Of a stretch of DNA of 64,000 bases, positions 57,606 to 64,000 are shown in pieces. Source of the stretch: Hyphomicrobiales bacterium (GTDB taxonomy: Bacteria; Pseudomonadota; Alphaproteobacteria; Rhizobiales; Rhizobiaceae); NCBI GenBank assembly GCA_003577315.1, contig QEVK01000015.1, forward strand, positions 62,001-126,000, given 5' to 3'. The position numbers were made by a program, and so were the translations under genes. Under the pieces are notes generated by a model, which did not search any database, was not told where the DNA came from, and was given only the letters and a program-made list of their open reading frames with translations. Positions within the stretch are counted from its first letter, which is position 1, and the number at the start of each line of letters is the position of its first letter.

Positions 57606-58984
57606 CGGGAAAGCTCTTTCGTGATGTCGTCGAAGGCGGCGACCAGAAGGTCGACCTGGCGCTTCTTCGTCGCCGGCGAAACCAGCATCATGTTGTGGAA
57701 CGGCGCGATCAGGCAGCCGCGGTTGACGAGGCCGACATGGATCGCGGCCTCCAGATCCGGCGCGTGCGCGGCCTCGGCCTCGCCGCCGTTGCGCAAGGGG
57801 CCGGGCGCGCAGATGAACTCGACGCGCGCGCCGACCCGCGCGACATGCCAGGGCAGGCCGTGCCTTTCGATGGCGGCGGCCAGGCCGCGCGCGAGCCGCG
57901 CGGCGAGCCTGTCCATGCGGCGGCAGGCATCGTCGGTCATCACGTCCTCCAGCGTCGCGCGCATGGCCGCGAACTGGAGCGGGTTGGCCGACAGCGTGGT
58001 GCCCATGCCGGAATAGCCGGGCTCCCTCGCTTCCCTGTAGGCGGCCCAGCGTCGGGCCACCTCTTCGCTCATGCCCCACACGCTCGCCGGCACGCCGCCC
58101 GCCACCGGCTTGCCGAGCACGAACAGGTCCGGCTCAAGCCCGTGGGCGCGACTGTAGCCGCCGGGGCCGGTCGAGATGGTGTGCGTCTCGTCGATCAGGA
58201 GCAGCGTGCCGTGGCGGCGCGTGGCTTCGCGCAGCGCGGCATGGAAGCCCTCCTGCGGCAGCACCATGCAGGAATTGGTCAGGACCGGCTCGGTGATGAC
58301 GCAGGCGACGTCGCCATGGGCAAGCGCGGCCTCGAGCGCGGCGACGTCGTTGAACTCGACGACGCGGGTGCGCGCCGCCAGGTCGCGGAACTCGCCGGCC
58401 AGCCCGGGACGGTTGACCGCCCTGCCGTCCTTCAGCCGCACCATCGTCTCGTCCACCGCGCCGTGGTAGCAGCCGTTGAAGACGAGGATCCTGTCGCGGC
58501 CGGTGACGGCGCGGGCCACCCTGAGCGCGAAGCGGTTGGCGTCGGTGGCCGTGGTTGCGATCTGCCACAAGGGCAGGCCGAAGCGTTCGGCGAGCAGCTT
58601 GCCGACCTCGAGCGCGTCCTCGTTCGGCAGCATATAGGCGAGGCCGCGGCGGGCCTGCCGGCGGATCGCCCTCGCCACCGGGGCGGGCGAGTGGCCGAAC
58701 ATCGAGCCGGTGTCGCCGAGGCAGAAATCGGCCAGCTCGTTGCCGTCGATGTCGGTGATGGTGGCGCCCTCGGCCCGGTCGACCACGAAGGGAAACGGCA
58801 TCGGCCAGTCGCGCATCCAGTGCATCGGCACGCCGCCGAGAAAGCCCTCCGCGCCGCCGGCCATCTTCCGGTGCGAGCGTGGCCGCGCGCGCAGATAGGT
58901 TTCCGCCTGCCTTGCCCGGAACGCCGCGATGCGCTCCGGCGTGACGCCGCCGATGGCCGGCCCCGCCGCACTGTGTCGGTTCAA
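57602..58984 (-). CDS. Class III PLP aminotransferase
   Basis: About 460 aa. It has LADFCLGDTGSMFGHSPAPVARAIRR, GCYHGAVDETM, the cofactor Asp in LLIDETHTISTGPGGY and the PLP Lys in LFVLGKPVAGGVPASVWG, as in glutamate-1-semialdehyde/omega-aminotransferases. The start is uncertain: a TTG at 58984 directly after GGAAGGA and a GTG at 59032 are both possible. It is translationally coupled to the GS-like ligase gene. Likely an amine:2-oxo-acid transaminase in the same pathway. Confidence 0.83.
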   Translation of the reverse strand: MNRHSAAGPAIGGVTPERIAAFRARQAETYLRARPRSHRKMAGGAEGFLGGVPMHWMRDWPMPFPFVVDRAEGATITDIDGNELADFCLGDTGSMFGHSPAPVARAIRRQARRGLAYMLPNEDALEVGKLLAERFGLPLWQIATTATDANRFALRVARAVTGRDRILVFNGCYHGAVDETMVRLKDGRAVNRPGLAGEFRDLAARTRVVEFNDVAALEAALAHGDVACVITEPVLTNSCMVLPQEGFHAALREATRRHGTLLLIDETHTISTGPGGYSRAHGLEPDLFVLGKPVAGGVPASVWGMSEEVARRWAAYREAREPGYSGMGTTLSANPLQFAAMRATLEDVMTDDACRRMDRLAARLARGLAAAIERHGLPWHVARVGARVEFICAPGPLRNGGEAEAAHAPDLEAAIHVGLVNRGCLIAPFHNMMLVSPATKKRQVDLLVAAFDDITKELSR

Positions 58985-59089
58985 TCCTTCCCCCCGGGCC
59001 TTCCCAGGCCTCTCCAGCCGGCCGATCGCCACGCCATCATCCCTATCCTCGCGGCCGCGCGGCTGCAACTCCCCGGGAGGGGGCTTGCG

Positions 59090-60064
59090 TCAGCCGGCGA
59101 CGTCGATGACGCCGCAGTCGCCCGTCTCGGCGCCGAAGGCGATGCGGCGGCCCTCGCCGTCCCACGCCATCGCGGTGATCGCACCCTTGCCGGGCCGGCG
59201 CAGCAGCACCTCCTTGCTGTCGGCGACGCGAGCGGCCAGCACCATGCCGTCGGCATAGCCGATGGCGAGGATTTCCTCCGCGGGGTGGAAGCAAACGCAG
59301 GTGACCATCGTGTCGCCGCGCGTGCCGAGCTCGGCCGGGGCCTTGCCGATCGGCCCGTCCCTGGTGAGGAACGGCCACACGATCGCGGCCGGCGCGCCGG
59401 AGCTGGCCAGCCACCGGCCCTTCGCGCTCCACGACAGCGACTTCACCTTGGCGGGGTAGCCGGCCATGCGCATGTGCTTGCCGTCGGAAAGCTTCCAGCC
59501 GTGCAGCGCGTTCTCCTGCATGGCGGTGACGAGGAAATTGCCGTCCGGCGAGAAGGTGATGCCGGTGTGCGCGCCGGCCCATTCGAGCTCGGCCGGCTTT
59601 CCCTCCGCCGCCGGGAAGTGCAGCGTCGCGCCGTTGTAGCGGGCGACGCCGAGCCGCAGGCCCTTGGGCGCGAAGGCGAGGCCCTCGACGCTGCGCGGAT
59701 GGGCAAGCTCCTTCGTCCTGCCGTCCGGCAGAAGGACATAGGCGATGCGGCCGCTGGCGAAGGCGACGGCGTCGCGCGGGCCGGCCGCGACCGATGTCAC
59801 CCATTTGCGGCCGATGTCCGCCAGCTCCCTCACCGCGCCGTCGGCCGCGACGGCGCAGACGCGGCCGTCCTCGCCGCCGGTGAGGAGCGCCCGGCCGTCG
59901 AGCGACGGCACGGCGCAGGCGAGGCCGTCATGGGCTTGCGCCTGCCTGTGGCCGTTGTCGAGCCGGTGGACGACGCCGTCGGCGAGCGCGAAATGCGGCA
60001 CGCCGCCGAGCCACGCCGTCGCGATGCAATGGCCGTCGAGATCGAGAGGGGCGACTGTGGGCAT
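59090..60064 (-). CDS. WD40 repeat beta-propeller protein
   Basis: 324 aa with several WD-like blades (e.g. SVEGLAFAPKGLRLGVARYNG, HTGITFSPDGNFLVTAMQENALHGWKL, SLSWSAKGRWLASSG, VTCVCFHPAEEILAIGYADG). There is no signal peptide, so it is probably a cytoplasmic scaffold. It overlaps the CobW-family gene by one base (TGATG), so the two probably cooperate. Role unknown; the coupling suggests help in metal delivery. Confidence 0.85.
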   Translation of the reverse strand: MPTVAPLDLDGHCIATAWLGGVPHFALADGVVHRLDNGHRQAQAHDGLACAVPSLDGRALLTGGEDGRVCAVAADGAVRELADIGRKWVTSVAAGPRDAVAFASGRIAYVLLPDGRTKELAHPRSVEGLAFAPKGLRLGVARYNGATLHFPAAEGKPAELEWAGAHTGITFSPDGNFLVTAMQENALHGWKLSDGKHMRMAGYPAKVKSLSWSAKGRWLASSGAPAAIVWPFLTRDGPIGKAPAELGTRGDTMVTCVCFHPAEEILAIGYADGMVLAARVADSKEVLLRRPGKGAITAMAWDGEGRRIAFGAETGDCGVIDVAG

Positions 60065-61113
60065 CAGGCCGCCTGACACGCCTCGAAGGTGCGCTTCAGG
60101 CGTTCGGCGTCGAGCTCGCGGCCGATGAAGACGAGCCGCGTCTCGTGCTTCTCGTCCTGCTTCCACGGCCGCTGGTGATCGCCCTCGACGATCATGTGGA
60201 CGCCCTGCACCACGTAGCGGTCGGGGTCGTCGGCGAAGGCGACGATGCCCTTCAGCCGCAGGATGTTGGGGCCGTCCATCTGCGTGATCTTCTCCAGCCA
60301 CGGGAAGAACTTCTTCGGGTCCATCTCGCCGGCGCGCAGCGAGATCGACTTCACCGACACATCGTGGATCGGCGAGGCGTGCCCATGGTCGTGATGATGA
60401 TGGTGGTGATGGTCGTGGTCGCAGTCGGGCCCGCATTCGTGATCGTGGTCGTGGTCATGGTCGTGGGCGTCGAGGAAATGCGGGTCGTTGTCGAGCGCGC
60501 GCTTCAGGTCGAAGGCGCCGCGGTCCAGCACCTCGGAAAGCGGCACGCCCGAGCGCTGGGTCTTGTGGACCTTCGCGGCCGGGTTGATGGCGCGCACGGC
60601 GGCCTCGACGTCGCGCAGCTCGTCCTCGCTGACGAGGTCGGTCTTGTTGAGCACCACGACGTCGGCGAAGGCGATCTGGTCCTCGGCCTCGCGCGAATCC
60701 TTCAGCCGGAGCGGCAGGTGCTTGGCGTCGACCAGCGCCACCACGGCGTCGAGCCTCGTCTTCGCCCTCACCTCGTCGTCCATGAAGAAGGTCTGCGCCA
60801 CCGGCGCGGGGTCGGCCAGCCCCGTGGTCTCGACGAGGATGGCGTCGAAGCGGCCCGGCCGGCGCATCAACCCCTCCACGGTGCGGATCAGGTCGCCGCG
60901 CACCGTGCAGCACACGCAGCCGTTGTTCATCTCGTAGATCTCCTCGTCGGATTCCACGATCAGGTCGTTGTCGATGCCGATCTCGCCGAACTCGTTGACG
61001 ATGACGGCATAGCGTTTGCCGTGGTCCTCGCCGAGGATGCGGTTCAGAAGCGTGGTCTTGCCGGAGCCGAGATAGCCGGTCAGCACGGTGACCGGGATTT
61101 GCGCCTGCGTCAT
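60064..61113 (-). CDS. CobW/COG0523-family metallochaperone GTPase with His-rich insert
   Basis: 349 aa. It has Walker [16 protein letters not shown], the metal-binding [12 protein letters not shown] (CxCC), Walker B-like VETTGLADP and the GTPase motif NKTD. A His/Asp-rich stretch of about 30 residues (60385-60470 region, interrupted by Cys-Gly-Pro-Asp-Cys) precedes the CobW C-terminal domain. It is likely a zinc chaperone working under zinc shortage; cobalt use is unlikely because no cob gene is near. CAGGAAA lies before the ATG. Confidence 0.9.
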   Translation of the reverse strand: MTQAQIPVTVLTGYLGSGKTTLLNRILGEDHGKRYAVIVNEFGEIGIDNDLIVESDEEIYEMNNGCVCCTVRGDLIRTVEGLMRRPGRFDAILVETTGLADPAPVAQTFFMDDEVRAKTRLDAVVALVDAKHLPLRLKDSREAEDQIAFADVVVLNKTDLVSEDELRDVEAAVRAINPAAKVHKTQRSGVPLSEVLDRGAFDLKRALDNDPHFLDAHDHDHDHDHECGPDCDHDHHHHHHHDHGHASPIHDVSVKSISLRAGEMDPKKFFPWLEKITQMDGPNILRLKGIVAFADDPDRYVVQGVHMIVEGDHQRPWKQDEKHETRLVFIGRELDAERLKRTFEACQAA

Positions 61114-61183
61114 GGTCGTTTCCTGAGCGATGTCCGGATGGTCGTGCCTCCCATATAGGACGCCGGACGGCGGAATGCACGCC

Positions 61184-61969
61184 TCATGCAAGCGTCGACA
61201 GGTCGAAGCGCGCGACGTCCCCGAGCAGCTCGACGAAGCCTTTCGCTGCGTGGTCGAGGATGGCGCGGCCGGCCTCGGCGCTGGCGGCGGCGGCGTTGCC
61301 GGTCACGCCCTCGGGCGAGAGGTCGCGCATCTTCCAGCCGAAGGCGTGCGGGCCGTAGGCGCGCAGATGCCGGAACCCGGCCTCGAACCGCTCCTGCGCC
61401 GAGGGGAAGTCCCTCGCGCTCGCCATGTCGACGAGATCGGGCCGCAGCGCCAGCATCACGCTGGTTTCGATCAGCCCGCCATGGATGCCGAGCGCCTTCT
61501 CGCGCGGGGTGACGATCTGCGGCGGATAGCCGAACCGGGTCCAGCTCGTCGCCACCGCCAGCATGGCGTGGCGCACGCGAAGCTCGGTGGCCACCACCGT
61601 CATCAGCGGCGAATTGCCGCCATGGGCGTTGAGCATGACGAAGCGGGAAAAGCCCTGCCTGCGGCAGTCGGCGCCGATGCCGATCCAGCGCTCCACCGCT
61701 TCCGCGTAGCCGAGCGTCCGCGTGCCGGCGACGTCCATGTGCTCGATCGAGTAGCCGACCGGCTCGGCCGGCAGGAAGCGGACCTCCATGCCGGGCGGCA
61801 GCAGCGCCTTCGCCCGCGCGGCCACGCCCTCGGCGATGATCGTGTCGGTTTCGAGCGGCAGATGCGGCCCGTGCTGCTCGGTGGCGCCGAGCGGCAGCAC
61901 GGCGATCGCCCGTCGCGTGGGGGAAAAAGCTTCGCTGGCTGTCATGGTCCCGTTATGTAGTCGTGTCAT
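61184..61969 (-). CDS. Creatininase-family amidohydrolase
   Basis: 261 aa. Motifs are [19 protein letters not shown] (metal Glu and His), [12 protein letters not shown] and [20 protein letters not shown]. The family includes creatininase, MftE and 3-dehydro-scyllo-inosose hydrolase. Start choice between 61969 and an ATG at 61945 is uncertain. It lies just upstream of, and on the same strand as, the cobW-like gene and is divergent from marR. Substrate unknown. Confidence 0.85.
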   Translation of the reverse strand: MTRLHNGTMTASEAFSPTRRAIAVLPLGATEQHGPHLPLETDTIIAEGVAARAKALLPPGMEVRFLPAEPVGYSIEHMDVAGTRTLGYAEAVERWIGIGADCRRQGFSRFVMLNAHGGNSPLMTVVATELRVRHAMLAVATSWTRFGYPPQIVTPREKALGIHGGLIETSVMLALRPDLVDMASARDFPSAQERFEAGFRHLRAYGPHAFGWKMRDLSPEGVTGNAAAASAEAGRAILDHAAKGFVELLGDVARFDLSTLA

Positions 61970-62053
61970 GGATCGGTCGCGCCGGGGCAAGGCTATCGCG
62001 CCGGGCGGCGTGATGGCAATCGGCGGGGCAATGCGCAGCGGAGTACGCGACCC

Positions 62054-62572
62054 ATGGCGAAGGTGAGACGCAAGGAAGTCATGAACAGCCTGCAGGCGGC
62101 GGCGCGGCTGTCGCGCACGGCGCTGGCGGCGCGGCTGCTCGCCCACGGCTTCTATGCCGGGCAGGAGCAGGTGATGCTCCTGCTGGAGGGCGAGGACGGG
62201 CTGACGCCGGGCCAGCTCGCGGCCCGGCTCGGCGTGCGCCCGCCCACGGTGACGAAGACGGTCAACCGGCTGCAGGCGCAAGGCTATGTCGAGAAGCGCG
62301 GCAGCGAGCGCGACGCCCGCCAGGCCAACATCTTCCTGACGGACGCCGGGCGCGGCGCGATCCGCGCCATCGAGAAGGCGGTGCGCAAGACCGACCGGCT
62401 CGCCTTCCAGGGCTTCGACAAGAAGGAGCGCAAGCTCCTGTTCGACCTGCTCGGCAGGATCGAGGCGAACCTGACCGAGACCGCCGCCACGGACGAGGCC
62501 GAGGACGACGAGGTCCGGGCCGAGGGCGACGGCGAGGCCGAGCCGGCGCTGGAGATGGCGGCCGGGGCATAG
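62054..62572 (+). CDS. MarR-family transcriptional regulator
   Basis: 172 aa. The winged HTH core is at residues about 30-100 (LTPGQLAARLGVRPPTVTKTVNRLQAQGYVEKRGSERDARQANIFLT). The C-terminal tail of about 30 residues is strongly acidic. It is divergent from the creatininase-family gene across 84 bp and 92 bp upstream of a drug/metabolite exporter, so either or both may be targets. The ligand is unknown. Confidence 0.9.
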   Translation: MAKVRRKEVMNSLQAAARLSRTALAARLLAHGFYAGQEQVMLLLEGEDGLTPGQLAARLGVRPPTVTKTVNRLQAQGYVEKRGSERDARQANIFLTDAGRGAIRAIEKAVRKTDRLAFQGFDKKERKLLFDLLGRIEANLTETAATDEAEDDEVRAEGDGEAEPALEMAAGA

Positions 62573-62664
62573 CGGAGGCGAAAAGGGCAGTTTGCGCTTG
62601 CCTTGGCCGCCGTGCTGGCCGAAGAAGCCTGCTCAACCCGCTCGCTCAGCTCCGGTCTGCCGAA

Positions 62665-63606
62665 GTGACACCGAAATCCAGCGCTCCCGAGGTCGCGGCC
62701 CCGGCCTCCGCCATCCTCCTGGTCATCGGGGCCTGCTTCCTGTTCTCCTTTCTCGACGCCAGCGCGAAATATCTCGTGCTGCAGGGGATGGAAGCGCCGT
62801 TCGTGACCTGGGTGCGATTCGCCGTCCACCTCGTTCTGGTGCTGGTGCTGTTCCGGGTGTGGTCGAGCCGGATGATGTTCAGGACCGCGAACCTGCCGGC
62901 GCAGGTGCTGCGCGGCGTGCTCATGTTCGGCTCGACGATCTTCAACTTCATGGCGTTGCAGACCCTGCAACTTGCCGAGACCATCTCGATGGCGTTCTTC
63001 TCGCCGATGGTGGTCGTTGCGCTCGCCGGGCCGCTTCTGGGCGAATGGGCCGGCTGGCGGCGCTGGATGGCCGTCGTCGTCGGCTTCATCGGGGTGCTGG
63101 TGGTCACGCGGCCGGGCTTCGGCGGCTTCGGGGTCGGCTACCTGTTTTCCCTGGGCTTCGTCGCCTGCCATTCGCTCTACATCGTCATGACGCGCAAGAT
63201 GGCGGCTACGGAGAACGCGGAAAGCCTGATCCTCTATTCCGCGCTGACGCCGGCCCTGTTCCTGCTGCCGACCGTTCCGCTCTACGGCTCGATGCCGCAG
63301 GGCGCGCTGCAATGGGGCCTGCTCGTCGTCACGGGCCTGTGCGGCGGCCTCGGGCACTGGCTGCTGATCAAGGCCTACAAGCAGGCGACGACGGCCGCGC
63401 TCGCGCCCTATCCCTACACGCAGATCGTCTGGATGGTGGCGCTCGGCTGGCTCGTCTTCAACGACCTGCCCGACATGTGGACGCTGGTCGGCGCCTCGAT
63501 CATCGTGGCGAGCGGCCTCTACATCGTCCACCGCGAGCACAGGCTGCGGCTGGCCAGCCGCGCCGCGCTGGGCGCCGACGAGAGCGAGCTGGCAAAAAAG
63601 CTTTGA
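62665..63606 (+). CDS. EamA/DMT-family transporter
   Basis: 313 aa with ten hydrophobic helices arranged as two EamA repeats (SFLDASAKYLVLQGMEAPFVTWVRF in the first; LKAYKQATTAALAPYPYTQIVWMVALGWLVF-like segment in the second). GTG start. The family exports amino acids or other small metabolites. It lies downstream of marR on the same strand. The substrate is not predictable. Confidence 0.87.
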   Translation: MTPKSSAPEVAAPASAILLVIGACFLFSFLDASAKYLVLQGMEAPFVTWVRFAVHLVLVLVLFRVWSSRMMFRTANLPAQVLRGVLMFGSTIFNFMALQTLQLAETISMAFFSPMVVVALAGPLLGEWAGWRRWMAVVVGFIGVLVVTRPGFGGFGVGYLFSLGFVACHSLYIVMTRKMAATENAESLILYSALTPALFLLPTVPLYGSMPQGALQWGLLVVTGLCGGLGHWLLIKAYKQATTAALAPYPYTQIVWMVALGWLVFNDLPDMWTLVGASIIVASGLYIVHREHRLRLASRAALGADESELAKKL

Positions 63607-63636
63607 AATGCCCGGCCGCGATGGCATAACCCCCTT

Positions 63637-63649
63637 TTAAACTGTTTAA
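63637..63649. promoter_or_regulatory. Palindrome before the LacI-family gene
   Basis: TTAAAC-T-GTTTAA is a perfect palindrome around one base. It lies about 32 bp upstream of the proposed LacI start, in a short AT-rich patch between two genes. It is a likely autoregulatory operator or promoter element. Confidence 0.5.
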
Positions 63650-63680
63650 GGGCGGCGCGCCGACCGGGGGAGTTCGGGTC

Positions 63681-64000
63681 CTGGCACAGAAAATCAAGCT
63701 TTCGACGATCGCCGACGCGCTCGGCGTGTCCACCGCAACCGTGTCGCTGGCGCTGCGCGACAGCCCGCTGGTGGCCGACGCCACGCGCGAGCGCATCAAG
63801 GCCTATGCGCGCGAGATCGGCTATATCTACAACCGCCGCGCCGCATCGCTGCGCACGTCACGCTCGGGCATCGTCGGCGTGGTCGTCCACGACATCATGA
63901 ACCCGTTCTTCGCCGAGATCCTGCGCTCCATCGAGAGCGAGCTCGACCGCAGCCGCCAGACCTTCCTCTTGTCCAACCACTACGACAAGCTGGAGAAGCA
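63681..64000 (+). CDS. LacI-family transcriptional regulator, 3' end cut off by the window
   Basis: 106 complete codons are visible. The LacI HTH is clear: LSTIADALGVSTATVSLALRDSPLVADATRERI, then YIYNRRAASLRTSRSGIVGVVVHDIMNPFFAEIL, where the periplasmic-binding-like domain begins. No ATG, GTG or TTG lies in frame ahead of the HTH. GGGGGAG sits 8 nt upstream of a CTG, giving (M)AQKIKLSTIADALG, so I propose a CTG start. Targets are unknown. Confidence 0.85.
   Translation, partial: MAQKIKLSTIADALGVSTATVSLALRDSPLVADATRERIKAYAREIGYIYNRRAASLRTSRSGIVGVVVHDIMNPFFAEILRSIESELDRSRQTFLLSNHYDKLEK

Noticed and set aside
60385..60470. Repetitive GTGGTCGTGATGATG-like DNA that could be taken for a microsatellite
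   Set aside because: It is in frame inside the CobW-type gene and encodes its His/Asp-rich metal-binding stretch, a known trait of the family.

Overview
The window is high-GC (third codon positions almost all G/C), densely packed DNA with many 1-8 bp gene overlaps (ATGA, GTGA, TGATG). The gene content points to an alphaproteobacterium, most likely of the order Hyphomicrobiales (Mesorhizobium/Phyllobacteriaceae-like). Supporting traits are a PuuE-UraD fusion next to allE/allA, XdhABC, PuuD with a C-terminal cytochrome c domain, a CobW/WD40 pair, and a glutamine synthetase-like/class-III aminotransferase pair. This is inferred from gene content, not from a marker gene. I saw no rRNA, tRNA, CRISPR array, insertion sequence or phage gene.

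Layout. (1) 1-17.3 kb is an exopolysaccharide locus. It holds a 5'-truncated glycoside hydrolase, a GT4 glycosyltransferase, a polysaccharide deacetylase, a Wzy/ligase-type polymerase, a Wzz-like chain-length protein, a Wzx-type flippase, two paralogous long GNAT-type transferases and a stand-alone HemK-like methyltransferase. It also has a four-gene module (AsnB-type amidotransferase, acyl carrier protein, acyl-AMP ligase, NadE-like amide synthase) and an initiating sugar-phosphate transferase that appears disrupted by a deletion and frameshift. (2) 17.4-25.2 kb: a chemoreceptor with a CheR-type tail, a cardiolipin synthase, and a glycine betaine/proline-type ABC importer with a small XRE regulator. 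(3) 25.7-31.7 kb: a peptide-type ABC importer and a DUF924 protein. (4) 31.8-38.0 kb: an acyl-CoA ligase, an AraC regulator, an aldehyde dehydrogenase and a GMC alcohol dehydrogenase, which together look like an alcohol-to-acyl-CoA oxidation pathway. (5) 38.2-43.5 kb: xylB-xylA, a PcaF-type thiolase and an Old Yellow Enzyme. (6) 43.5-56.2 kb: a nearly complete purine catabolic cluster. (7) 56.2-64 kb: a glutamine synthetase-like/aminotransferase pair, WD40 and CobW proteins, a creatininase-family hydrolase, a MarR regulator, a DMT exporter and the start of a LacI regulator.

How the genes work together. The purine cluster reads as a pathway: guanine to xanthine (GuaD), xanthine to urate (XdhABC), urate to 5-hydroxyisourate (PuuD), then UraH, UraD and PuuE to allantoate, and finally AllE and AllA to glyoxylate and urea. 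The allantoate amidohydrolase step is not in the window. A sequence element is shared by the uraH/puuE and puuD/lysR divergent promoters.

The most novel-looking part is the ACP/acyl-AMP ligase/AsnB/NadE module set among GNATs and a HemK-like methyltransferase inside the polysaccharide locus. I propose, as inference only, that it builds an amidated acyl or aminoacyl decoration on a carrier protein and attaches it to the polysaccharide. Start codons were chosen from Shine-Dalgarno spacing and family alignment, and doubtful ones are flagged.
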